64,000 nt of DNA from UMGS1766 sp963597355 (lineage in GTDB: Bacteria; Bacillota; Clostridia; Oscillospirales; Oscillospiraceae). Positions within the stretch are counted from its first letter, which is position 1; every line of letters begins with the position of its first letter. The position numbers and the translations under genes were made by a program. This document shows, piece after piece, positions 8,264 to 16,705 of this stretch. The DNA lies in contig CAVBPR010000016.1 in assembly GCA_963597355.1 (NCBI GenBank), positions 1 to 64,000 of the forward strand. The letters run 5' to 3'. The notes under the pieces were generated by a model. The model worked only from the letters and a program-made list of their open reading frames with translations. It ran no database searches and was not told where the DNA came from.

Positions 8264-9166
8264 ATGGTTTATACTATCACATTTAATCCCGCCCTTGATT
8301 ATGTGATGTGGGTAGATCACTTGAATCTAGGCGAAACAAACCGAACCAAAAGCGAAGCCCTTCAATTCGGAGGAAAAGGAATAAACGTATCCAATGTTCT
8401 CCATTCGTTAAACGTTGACACTACAGCGTTAGGTTTTGTCGCCGGTTTTACCGGAAAAGAATTAACCCGTGGATTGAATGAACTGGGCATACAAACCGAT
8501 TTCATTGAATTGCAGACAGGCTGCACTCGCATCAATGTAAAAATCAAAGGGAATATCGAAACGGAAATCAACGCACAGGGTCCGGTTGTTGATCCCTATG
8601 CATTGACAAATCTAATGAATAAGCTGGACACACTGAAGGAAGGCGATGTTTTAGTAATTTCCGGTTCTATTCCATCCTCCATGCCCAGCGACAGCTATGA
8701 AAAATTACTTTGCCGAATGAAGGGAAAAGGTGTCCTAACTGTAGTTGATGCAACAAAGGATTTGCTTTGCAACGTACTCCCCTATCATCCCTTCCTTATC
8801 AAACCAAATCATAATGAGTTAGGAGAAATTTTCGGCCGAACCCTCAAAACCGACACAGAAATTCTGCTTTGTGCCCGCGAGCTTCAACAGCAGGGCGCAA
8901 GAAACGTGTTAGTTTCCATGGCAGGAAACGGATCTATGCTGGTAGATGAACGCGGATCTGCTCACCGGCTCGGTGTTCCCAAAGGCACCGTCCGCAACTC
9001 GGTAGGTGCGGGCGATTCCATGGTAGCCGGCTTTATTGCCGGGTGGTTGGAAAAACAAGATTTCGAATATGCCCATAAACTGGGTGCTGCAGCCGGCAGC
9101 GCCACCGCCTTCTCTGATACCCTGGCGACAAGTGAGGAAATTTATGCGCTTCTGGCGCAATTTTGA
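8264..9166 (+). CDS. fruK: 1-phosphofructokinase
   Basis: Phosphorylates fructose 1-phosphate, the product of FruA transport, to fructose 1,6-bisphosphate. The 300-residue protein is a PfkB/ribokinase-fold enzyme: FNPALDYVMW at the N terminus, GGKGINVS substrate-binding loop, KPNHNELGE in the middle and the NSVGAGDSMVAGF motif with the catalytic Asp near residue 249. The ATG is two bases after the fruR stop and has AAAGGAA upstream. Position between the DeoR regulator and the EIIABC gene fixes the substrate as fructose rather than tagatose. Confidence 0.93.
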   Translation: MVYTITFNPALDYVMWVDHLNLGETNRTKSEALQFGGKGINVSNVLHSLNVDTTALGFVAGFTGKELTRGLNELGIQTDFIELQTGCTRINVKIKGNIETEINAQGPVVDPYALTNLMNKLDTLKEGDVLVISGSIPSSMPSDSYEKLLCRMKGKGVLTVVDATKDLLCNVLPYHPFLIKPNHNELGEIFGRTLKTDTEILLCARELQQQGARNVLVSMAGNGSMLVDERGSAHRLGVPKGTVRNSVGAGDSMVAGFIAGWLEKQDFEYAHKLGAAAGSATAFSDTLATSEEIYALLAQF

Positions 9167-9183
9167 GAAAGGAAGATCGAGTT

Positions 9184-11115
9184 ATGCGCATCACAGATCT
9201 GCTTGACGCGTCCAAAATTCAACTTCGCACCCACGCCGCAAACAAGGAAGAGGTTATTGACCTGCTGGTTGCATTGCAGGCCAAAAGCGGACATCTCACT
9301 GACACAGCATCCTATAAACAGGCGATATTGGCTCGGGAAAGCCAGACAAGCACGGCGATTGAAGCTGGCATTGCCGTTCCGCATGCAAAAAGTGATTGTG
9401 TAACCGCTCCCAGTCTGGCCGCATGTACTCTAACCGACGGTGTGGATTATGGCGCCATGGATGGTCAGCCCTCTGATTTATTTTTCATGATCGCTGCACC
9501 AATGGACGGAGATCTCCATTTAGAAATTTTATCCCACCTGATGGTACTGTTGATGAATCCGGAATTTCTAAAGGAACTGCGGAATGCAGTCGATGCCAAA
9601 GACTTTCTTGCGATCATCGATCGGTATGAAACAGAAAAGTTTGGTGCACCGGAGGAATCCGCCCCAGCAACACCAGATCCCGCTGTAGAAGCTGTAGAAA
9701 CAAATTCAACTCCTCGCATTTTGGCGATCACTGCCTGTCCTACCGGAATCGCTCATACCTACATGGCGGCAGAAGCACTGGAAAAGAAAAGTCTTGAAAT
9801 CGGAATTCCGGTTAAAGTGGAAACGCAAGGCTCTGGCGGTGCAAAAAACATTCTTACCGCAGCAGAAATTGCAAATTGCGATGGAATTATTATTGCTGCA
9901 GACAAAGAAGTGGATCTGTCTCGTTTTGACGGAAAACCCGTTCTACGCGTTCCCGTAGCTGACGGAATTCATCGCCCGGAGGAATTGATTCGCACTGCTC
10001 CCGACGCCCCGATTTATCACCACAGTGGAGAAGTTGCTGCCTCAGAAAGTCACGAAAGCTTTGGCAGAAACCTGTATAAGCAGTTGATGAATGGTGTAAG
10101 CCACATGCTTCCTTTTGTGATTGGTGGCGGAATTTTAATTGCTCTGGCCTTCTTGTTGGATGACGCCTCCATTGACTATGCTAACTTCGGCACAAATACT
10201 CCCGTTGCGGCATGGTTCAAGGCAATCGGAAATTCTGCATTCAACTTTATGCTTCCTGTCCTGGCTGGCTTTATCGCAATGGCAATTGCCGATCGACCGG
10301 GACTTATGGTTGGTTTTGTCGGCGGCGCATTAGCCGTCTCCGGGTCTACTTTTGCCAGTCCAGCAGGCAGTGCAGTTTCTGCCGGTTTCCTCGGTGCACT
10401 GATTGCAGGCTTTGCCGCCGGATATCTTATGCTCGGAATGCGCAAATTGTGCGATCGTCTTCCCAAGGTTTTAGAAGGCCTCAAACCTATTTTAATCTAC
10501 CCCGTAGTTGGCTTACTAATTATTGGCCTGTTTATGTGCTTTATCAATCCCTTTGTCGGTATGTTGAATAACGCACTTTATTCCGGACTGGAGGCTATGG
10601 GTGCCGGAAGCAAAATCCTGCTCGGTATTGTATTGGCTGCTATGATGGCAATTGATATGGGCGGTCCCTTTAATAAAGCGGCATACGTGTTTGGTACTTC
10701 TACCCTTGCCACCGTTGCCGCAGGTCAAGGTTCTGACATTATGGCGGCAGTTATGATCGGTGGCATGGTACCGCCTCTGGCAATCGCTCTGGCAACCACT
10801 TTCTTCAAAAATCGCTTCACACCCGAAGAACGAAAGTCCGGCGTAGTGAACTATGTCATGGGATTATGTTTCATTACAGAAGGCGCAATTCCCTTTGCCG
10901 CAGCGGATCCCCTGCACGTCTTACCCGCATGCATCGTAGGTTCCGGTCTGGCTGGTGCGCTGTCCATGGCCTTTGGTTGTGCACTTCCCGCGCCTCATGG
11001 CGGAGTGTTTGTATTCCCCGTTATGACAAATGTTGTCGGTTATTTCATCGCCCTTGCAGCAGGCAGTTTAGTTGGTATGCTGTTGCTTGGCGTGCTGAAG
11101 AAGAAGCAAGCATAA
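9184..11115 (+). CDS. fruA: PTS fructose transporter subunit EIIABC
   Basis: Imports and phosphorylates fructose at C1. The 643-residue protein carries the three PTS modules in one chain: EIIA (about 1-145, phosphorylated His67 in AVPHAKS), EIIB (about 175-275, Cys185 in ITACPTGIAHTYMAA) and the membrane EIIC (about 300-640, multiple helices, including the conserved DMGGPFNKAAY and PAPHGG segments). The ATG at 9184 follows GAAAGGAAG; an in-frame TTG seven codons earlier overlaps fruK and has no ribosome site. It receives phosphate from the HPr and enzyme I encoded just downstream. Confidence 0.95.
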   Translation: MRITDLLDASKIQLRTHAANKEEVIDLLVALQAKSGHLTDTASYKQAILARESQTSTAIEAGIAVPHAKSDCVTAPSLAACTLTDGVDYGAMDGQPSDLFFMIAAPMDGDLHLEILSHLMVLLMNPEFLKELRNAVDAKDFLAIIDRYETEKFGAPEESAPATPDPAVEAVETNSTPRILAITACPTGIAHTYMAAEALEKKSLEIGIPVKVETQGSGGAKNILTAAEIANCDGIIIAADKEVDLSRFDGKPVLRVPVADGIHRPEELIRTAPDAPIYHHSGEVAASESHESFGRNLYKQLMNGVSHMLPFVIGGGILIALAFLLDDASIDYANFGTNTPVAAWFKAIGNSAFNFMLPVLAGFIAMAIADRPGLMVGFVGGALAVSGSTFASPAGSAVSAGFLGALIAGFAAGYLMLGMRKLCDRLPKVLEGLKPILIYPVVGLLIIGLFMCFINPFVGMLNNALYSGLEAMGAGSKILLGIVLAAMMAIDMGGPFNKAAYVFGTSTLATVAAGQGSDIMAAVMIGGMVPPLAIALATTFFKNRFTPEERKSGVVNYVMGLCFITEGAIPFAAADPLHVLPACIVGSGLAGALSMAFGCALPAPHGGVFVFPVMTNVVGYFIALAAGSLVGMLLLGVLKKKQA

Positions 11116-11150
11116 TATAAATTACAAAAACTTAATTTGGAGGTATTATT

Positions 11151-11414
11151 ATGGTATCCGCAAAAGTCACTTTAAAAAATCCCCAGGGCATGCATATGCG
11201 CCCCGCTCAGTTATTCGTCAACACTGTTGCCCCCTTCCATTGCGATGTAACAATCCTGTTCAACGGAAGTGCAATCAACGCCTGCAGCATTATGAACCTT
11301 ATGGCCGCCTGTATCAAATGCGGTTCTGAGATTGAAATTCAATGCTCCGGCGACCAGGAGCAAGCTTGCCTGGACGCTGCCGTTGCGTTGATTGAAGCTG
11401 GTCTCGGCGAGTAA
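11151..11414 (+). CDS. ptsH: Phosphocarrier protein HPr
   Basis: An 87-residue HPr. His15 (in GMHMRPA) accepts phosphate from enzyme I, and Ser46 (CSIMNLM) is the regulatory site phosphorylated by HPr kinase in low-GC Gram-positives, so carbon catabolite control is possible. A GGAGG site precedes the ATG. It lies 35 bases after fruA and 33 bases before ptsI. The Met at position 16 in place of the usual Ala after the active His is a mild deviation. Confidence 0.93.
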   Translation: MVSAKVTLKNPQGMHMRPAQLFVNTVAPFHCDVTILFNGSAINACSIMNLMAACIKCGSEIEIQCSGDQEQACLDAAVALIEAGLGE

Positions 11415-11447
11415 ATTTATTACAAACCTGATAGGAGGAAAGCGGTT

Positions 11448-13163
11448 ATGGAACTGCATGGTATCGCTGCTTCTCGCGGCATCGGCATTGGAAACGCCGT
11501 TTGCATTCGAGAGCAGAGCCTTGATTACAGCGGCGTCGGTTATGCCGGTAAAGATGCAGAAAAACAACGCTTGCAAAGCGCGATCGAGCAGTTTAACGAA
11601 ACAACTCAAGCGCTGGCAGAACGCATTCGTGCTGAAGTTGGTGAACACGAGGCAGAGATTTTGTCCGGTCAAATCACCATGTTAGCTGACCCTTTTCTAC
11701 GTAGCCAGATGGAAGATGCCATCGATGCCGGAAATTGTGCTGAAGCCGCATCAGATCAGGTATGCACGATGTATGCCGATATGTTTGCCGGTGTAGAAGA
11801 CGAAATGATGCGGCAGCGCGCCGCAGATGTGAGGGATATTCGCACTCGGTTGCTGTCTATATTACTTGGTGTGAAACGCGTCGACGTCAGTACACTCCCT
11901 CATGGGAGTGTACTGTGCACAAAGGAATTGACCGCATCGATGACAGTCGGTCTTTGCAAAGAATCTGTCAGTGCAATTCTCACAGAAGTAGGCGGCACCA
12001 CCAGTCATTCTGCCATTTTAGCCAGAGCGATGGGTATTCCGGCAGTATTGAGCGTTCCCAAACTGCTGGATCTGGTTCAGGATGGAGTCTGCATTATTGC
12101 AGACGGAACCAATGGACAAGTCTTTTTAAATCCGGATGAGCGTACCCGCAGCGAATATTTGAAGCTTCAACAGCAGGAAGCCAAACGTCATGCGCTGTTA
12201 CACACCTATCTCAACCAGCCAACTGTCGATGCGGATGGGAAACAATATCATCTCTTCGCAAACATTGGTTCGCCCGCCGAAGCTAAGCTTGCAGCAGACA
12301 ATGGCGCGGAAGGTATCGGCTTGTTCCGCACAGAGTTTCTCTATATGGACCGTCAGAATGCGCCCACCGAAAACGAACAGGTTGAAGCCTATCAGGCCGT
12401 TTCTGACTGCATGGCCGGCAAAGAAGTGATTATACGCACCCTGGATGTAGGCGGCGATAAAGCGATTGACTATCTCGGGATGGCCAAAGAAGAAAATCCA
12501 TTCCTCGGTCATCGCGCGATTCGCTATTGCCTAGATCGTCCTGATTTCTATAAAGTCCAACTGCGCGCACTGCTTCGCGCCGGTGCAAAACATCATAACA
12601 TTAAAATTATGCTGCCGCTGGTAACGGAGCTGGAGGAAATTCGACAGGCACGCAGTCTGCTGGAACAATGCAAGCAGGAATTAAAGCACGAGGGGCTTGA
12701 CTTTGACGCCAACATTTCTCTTGGTATCATGGTAGAAACCCCTGCGGCTGCATGGACTGCAGATCTGCTGGCACGTGAATGCGATTTCTTTTCCATTGGA
12801 ACGAATGACCTAACCCAGTATACCATGGCAGTTGATCGAGGAAACGCTCAGGTCGCATCGCTCTACACAACCTATCACCCCGCTGTCCTTCGCTCCATTC
12901 ACAGCGTAATTGCTGCTGCAAAATCCGCAAATATCCCCGTCGGAATGTGCGGCGAAGCTGCAGCCGATCCTCTACTGATTCCCCTGCTCATGCAATGGGG
13001 ACTGGATGAATTTTCAGTAAGCTCTGCATCCCTGCTGCCTACACGAGCTCAGATCAGTCTGTGGAACAGTCGAGAGACTTTGCGTGTTGAGGAGGAAACC
13101 ATGAAGTTGTCCACAGCATCCGGCATCCTCGGTTACCTCTCCGCAAATCAAAAAAATATATAA
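11448..13163 (+). CDS. ptsI: PTS enzyme I (phosphoenolpyruvate-protein phosphotransferase)
   Basis: The 571-residue protein moves phosphate from PEP to HPr. It shows the N-terminal HPr-binding helical region, the phosphohistidine domain with His187 in GGTTSHSAILAR, and the C-terminal PEP-binding TIM barrel with LFRTEFLYM, RTLDVGGDK, GTNDLTQYTMAVDR and the catalytic Cys in VGMCGEAA. GGAGG precedes the ATG. Having enzyme I and HPr at the end of the fru operon makes this unit self-sufficient for fructose uptake. A perfect 12-bp inverted repeat lies inside the gene at 11888-11915. Confidence 0.96.
   Translation: MELHGIAASRGIGIGNAVCIREQSLDYSGVGYAGKDAEKQRLQSAIEQFNETTQALAERIRAEVGEHEAEILSGQITMLADPFLRSQMEDAIDAGNCAEAASDQVCTMYADMFAGVEDEMMRQRAADVRDIRTRLLSILLGVKRVDVSTLPHGSVLCTKELTASMTVGLCKESVSAILTEVGGTTSHSAILARAMGIPAVLSVPKLLDLVQDGVCIIADGTNGQVFLNPDERTRSEYLKLQQQEAKRHALLHTYLNQPTVDADGKQYHLFANIGSPAEAKLAADNGAEGIGLFRTEFLYMDRQNAPTENEQVEAYQAVSDCMAGKEVIIRTLDVGGDKAIDYLGMAKEENPFLGHRAIRYCLDRPDFYKVQLRALLRAGAKHHNIKIMLPLVTELEEIRQARSLLEQCKQELKHEGLDFDANISLGIMVETPAAAWTADLLARECDFFSIGTNDLTQYTMAVDRGNAQVASLYTTYHPAVLRSIHSVIAAAKSANIPVGMCGEAAADPLLIPLLMQWGLDEFSVSSASLLPTRAQISLWNSRETLRVEEETMKLSTASGILGYLSANQKNI
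11888..11915 (+). repeat. Perfect 12-bp inverted repeat inside ptsI
   Basis: CAGTACACTCCC and its exact complement are separated by TCAT. The hairpin lies in the coding sequence for residues about 147-156 of enzyme I and has no U-run, so it is not a terminator. Confidence 0.6.
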
Positions 13164-13176
13164 ATAAACACAGTTA

Positions 13177-13222
13177 AGTCCCACAAACGGATGTCAATCT
13201 GTTTGTGGGACTGCCGTTTTTT
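13177..13222 (+). terminator. Terminator of the fructose operon
   Basis: A 12-bp perfect stem (AGTCCCACAAAC / GTTTGTGGGACT) is followed by GCCG and TTTTTT, 13 bases after the ptsI stop. Confidence 0.85.
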
Positions 13223-13292
13223 GATTTATAGTTCTGACTATCCTTCCTCCATACGGTCAGAAAAGCATTGTCGCAAACACCCATCCATCCGG

Positions 13293-13324
13293 CGAAAAAG
13301 CCAGCCTTCCGGCTGGCCTTTTCG
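13293..13324 (-). terminator. Bidirectional terminator between ptsI and the GntP permease gene
   Basis: GCCAGCC and GGCTGGC flank a TTCC loop, extended by CGAAAA/TTTTCG. On the minus strand the stem is followed by TTTTT and ends the operon whose last gene stops at 13364; on the plus strand CTTTT follows. Confidence 0.8.
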
Positions 13325-13363
13325 GCAGTTTTTCTGAAGAGACAGAGGATGTAACAGGGGGGA

Positions 13364-14680
13364 TTAATACAGGCAAATTGCCATGATCAAAGCAACGATG
13401 GTGTAAATGGAGGGAATCAAAATCTGCACGACGCAAATATTTTTGTACACCTCTCTGTGGGTAAGACCCATAACCTGCATGGTAACGTTAAGGGAACCGT
13501 TGTGCGGCATGGAGTCGAATGTCGTTGCAGTCGCCAAAGTGAGGCGGTGCAGGGCATTGGGATCCACGCCCATGCCGAGGAAGGTTTGACCCAAGGTTGC
13601 TGCGAAGGTAGACACGCCACCGATTGCATCTGCGCAAAGAGCACAAATAGCGGCAACAGCAATAACAACCGTGACATACGGATTGGCATTGATCGACAGG
13701 AGCTTCTCAACCATGGCGCTATATGCGGATGTGCTGGTCACAACGCCTGCGAATCCAACAATAATTGCTGTGTTCGCCAAAGGCACCATAGCGTTCATCA
13801 TGCCCTTTGTTACGGGATCAAACTTGCCTTTTTCATGAATGCGATTCCAGTTGGTCACGTAGAGGAACGCAGTGCCTACAAGCAAAGCCAGAATAACCGC
13901 CTGGGTAGAACGCCATTTCAAACCAAGCTGCAGAATCATCGTCAGCACAAACACAATGAAGATCGGCAAAACCGCCATAAAGAACTTCGGCATATCATCG
14001 TCACTCCGAGCTGCCGTTGGAATCTCTGTTGGAGACGGAGTGTAGCCAATACCATTCTTACGATAGGTACGAATCATAAACTCAATATAGACCACGACCA
14101 GAACCAAACCAATGATAAAGCAAGTAATACCCATGCCAGCGCCTGCATATAGCGTAGTTCCATAAGAATTGCTGGCAATGACGTTGGCTGTGTTTGTTGC
14201 GCCGGGAATCAAATAACCAACCAGGGAATAAGTGCCAGCCATGATCACCGCACCAATTTGACGGGGAAGATCCGCGGCTTTTAACACGGAGAACGCAAGC
14301 GGGGCAATAATGAACGGGAAGGCAGATACGCCGCCCAATGCCAGCAACATAACGGCGCCCATAATAGCATAAGGAGCAAAACGAGCACCAAATCGACTGA
14401 TAAGATATTTACCGATAATCTCACTGGCTCCAGTTGCCGTCATTGCTGCGGCAAACATGCCGCCAAACACAAACGGCAGGAACATTCCGGCTACATAGTT
14501 TCCGGTTGACGTCATAAAAGACCCCAGCAGAGTTGCAAACAGTCCATCCTCCGTCGTTGCCGCCACAATAGCCGCGCAGAGGATCGAACAGGGAATAACG
14601 CCAATGCCCTTGTAGCAGAGGATGAAGAAGAGGATCAGCGCCACAAAGATAGCGATTGCGGAAATGACTACGCTTGACAT
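13364..14680 (-). CDS. GntP-family permease
   Basis: A 438-residue hydrophobic protein with about a dozen membrane segments. The order of helices, the AFPFIIAPLAF and LIPGATNTANV segments and the C-terminal ATTFDSMPHNGSLN motif match the gluconate/H+ symporter (GntP) superfamily, which carries sugar acids and other small carboxylates. The substrate cannot be read from sequence. AAGGTGA precedes the ATG. It is the last gene of an operon behind a flavin reductase and the UGSC-like protein, so it probably moves the carboxylate that those two proteins handle. Confidence 0.82.
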   Translation of the reverse strand: MSSVVISAIAIFVALILFFILCYKGIGVIPCSILCAAIVAATTEDGLFATLLGSFMTSTGNYVAGMFLPFVFGGMFAAAMTATGASEIIGKYLISRFGARFAPYAIMGAVMLLALGGVSAFPFIIAPLAFSVLKAADLPRQIGAVIMAGTYSLVGYLIPGATNTANVIASNSYGTTLYAGAGMGITCFIIGLVLVVVYIEFMIRTYRKNGIGYTPSPTEIPTAARSDDDMPKFFMAVLPIFIVFVLTMILQLGLKWRSTQAVILALLVGTAFLYVTNWNRIHEKGKFDPVTKGMMNAMVPLANTAIIVGFAGVVTSTSAYSAMVEKLLSINANPYVTVVIAVAAICALCADAIGGVSTFAATLGQTFLGMGVDPNALHRLTLATATTFDSMPHNGSLNVTMQVMGLTHREVYKNICVVQILIPSIYTIVALIMAICLY

Positions 14681-14720
14681 AGTTTCTCACCTTTTCTCTT
14701 TCATTTGTTTTGTATCGTAC

Positions 14721-16682
14721 TTAAATATTATTGCCGACAGCATAAGCAGCTCGCATTGCGGTCTGCACGCAGCCCACTTGATTGCAGTCTCCAATAACAT
14801 GCGTCCGGACAGTTCCGTCCATAAAGGCCATTGCCTCGTCATGTTTGGACTTCATTCCTGCAGCCAACACAACAGTTTGCGCCGGAATATGCTGTTCTGC
14901 TCCGTCCGCATCCATGTAGGTTACCCCATCATCGCTAATGCATGTAACCTTCGCATTAAGCTCGTAGGAAAAGCCGGGCTGTTGGTTAAACGCCTTTTCG
15001 AAAATAGACCGGAAGTGAACCGGTACACTCTCCGGGCTTAAAATCGGTCCCATTTCCAACAGCTTCACCTCATGACCATGCTTCGCAAGATGAAGTCCCA
15101 TCTCCACGCCAATTTCACCGCCACCAACGACAACTATTTTATGCCCCATATTCACCTCCTCTTTCACTGTTTCAATGGCGGGAATGACATTTGATCCATG
15201 AATGCCTGGAATGTTTGGATAGGCCGGCTCAGCTCCAATTGCAACAATTACTTCGTCATAGTTTTCTGTTTTCAACAATTCCGGAGTTGCCGTGGTATTC
15301 AGCCTTACTGTAACATTCGACTTTGCAATTTGAGCCGCCATATAGTCAGCAAACTTTACCAGCGTCCACTTTATATCGACCCCGCGGGTAGTATTGATTA
15401 AACCACCTAAACGATCGGTCTTCTCATAAAGGGTTACACTGTGACCTCGGCGGGATGCCAGAAGCGCCGCCTCCATACCTGCCGGACCACCACCAACAAC
15501 CGCCAGTTTTTTCTTTCGTTCCGGTGCTCTTACCAGGCGTTCTACCTTATGTTCCAGTCCCCACTCCGGATTAACGGAACACACAGTATTCCAGTTTCCC
15601 GGACCCGCCACATGGCATTTATTGCACCGCAGGCAGGGAACGACATCTTCGTTTCGCCCTTCATACGCTTTGTTGCCCCACTGTGGATCCGCAATATACG
15701 CACGTGCAGCGCCAATAAAATCTGCCTGTCCGCTCTCGATAATCGCTTCACAATGATCAAGATCCTGACAACCACCAACAATATCGACGAAAACATCGCT
15801 GATTCCCGCATCGCTGAGCCCACGCCTAATTTTCGCCGCCGCTTCCAGGTTGGGAATCTCCCGCAAATCCAGATAGGTTGGCTGTGACGGATCAATGGAT
15901 CCACCACGGATCTGCAAAATATCCACTTTTCCGGAACAGAGTTTTGCCAACTCGATCTGATCTTCGACAGTTGCTCCGCCTTCAAACAGGTCATCTTCCC
16001 GTCCAGAAATTGATATTTCTACTAAAAACTTTTTGCCGCAGGCTTTCTTAATTGCCTCACAGATCATAAGTGGAAAACGAGCCCGATTAGCAATGGAACC
16101 ACCAAATTCATCCGTTCGCTTGTTGGAGAGCGGTGAAAGGAATCGTCCCGGGAACATGAGCCGGTAAGCCATATGCATAAAGCATCCATCAAACCCCAAA
16201 CTTTGGGCAAGTTTTGCTTCTTCTGCATATTTTTCCACCATCTGATAAAGCAGTTCTTTCGGCGCAGCCTTTCCCATTTCCGCCTTTGACCCATCACCGG
16301 CAACATATTCGCTCAGCACACCATCCGATGCGTCATAACCTTTGACAATGTTCATATCTGGGAGAACCAGATAGAATGCCTTGGCTCCATAATAATGCAC
16401 CATATCTGCGCATTGGGCAAACATGTGCTGATGCTGACCAACTGTAATATCTAATGTAAGAGAATGGGGATCGTTTGTTTTTACCGGATTGTTCCCCTTA
16501 ACGGTGACAACGGCTGCACCGGCTTTTGCTTTGTTTGCGTAGTGGCTGATCAGCGCCTCTGTAGGCCATTTTTCTGTAGCCTGGATGAAATGGGGGTTCG
16601 ATGCAGTACAAATCAAACGATTACGAAGCATCACACCATTGATCTCAATTGGTGAAAGCAAATGTTTATATTTTAGAGACAT
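14721..16682 (-). CDS. Old-yellow-enzyme family NADH:flavin oxidoreductase (enoate reductase type)
   Basis: The 653-residue protein has the three-part layout of 2,4-dienoyl-CoA/enoate reductases: an FMN TIM barrel (about 1-340), a [4Fe-4S] site formed by Cys350, Cys353, Cys356 and Cys368, an FAD loop GGGPAG at 397-402 and an NAD(P) loop GGGEIG at 520-525. Such enzymes reduce activated C=C bonds with NADH electrons. The usual active-site HxxH is replaced by His170-x-x-Tyr173, a variant that may change substrate choice. GGAGGAG precedes the ATG. It lies 23 bases after the UGSC-like gene and 40 bases before the permease gene. Confidence 0.88.
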   Translation of the reverse strand: MSLKYKHLLSPIEINGVMLRNRLICTASNPHFIQATEKWPTEALISHYANKAKAGAAVVTVKGNNPVKTNDPHSLTLDITVGQHQHMFAQCADMVHYYGAKAFYLVLPDMNIVKGYDASDGVLSEYVAGDGSKAEMGKAAPKELLYQMVEKYAEEAKLAQSLGFDGCFMHMAYRLMFPGRFLSPLSNKRTDEFGGSIANRARFPLMICEAIKKACGKKFLVEISISGREDDLFEGGATVEDQIELAKLCSGKVDILQIRGGSIDPSQPTYLDLREIPNLEAAAKIRRGLSDAGISDVFVDIVGGCQDLDHCEAIIESGQADFIGAARAYIADPQWGNKAYEGRNEDVVPCLRCNKCHVAGPGNWNTVCSVNPEWGLEHKVERLVRAPERKKKLAVVGGGPAGMEAALLASRRGHSVTLYEKTDRLGGLINTTRGVDIKWTLVKFADYMAAQIAKSNVTVRLNTTATPELLKTENYDEVIVAIGAEPAYPNIPGIHGSNVIPAIETVKEEVNMGHKIVVVGGGEIGVEMGLHLAKHGHEVKLLEMGPILSPESVPVHFRSIFEKAFNQQPGFSYELNAKVTCISDDGVTYMDADGAEQHIPAQTVVLAAGMKSKHDEAMAFMDGTVRTHVIGDCNQVGCVQTAMRAAYAVGNNI

Positions 16683-16705
16683 TTTTGATCACTCCTCCTT
16701 ATCGA

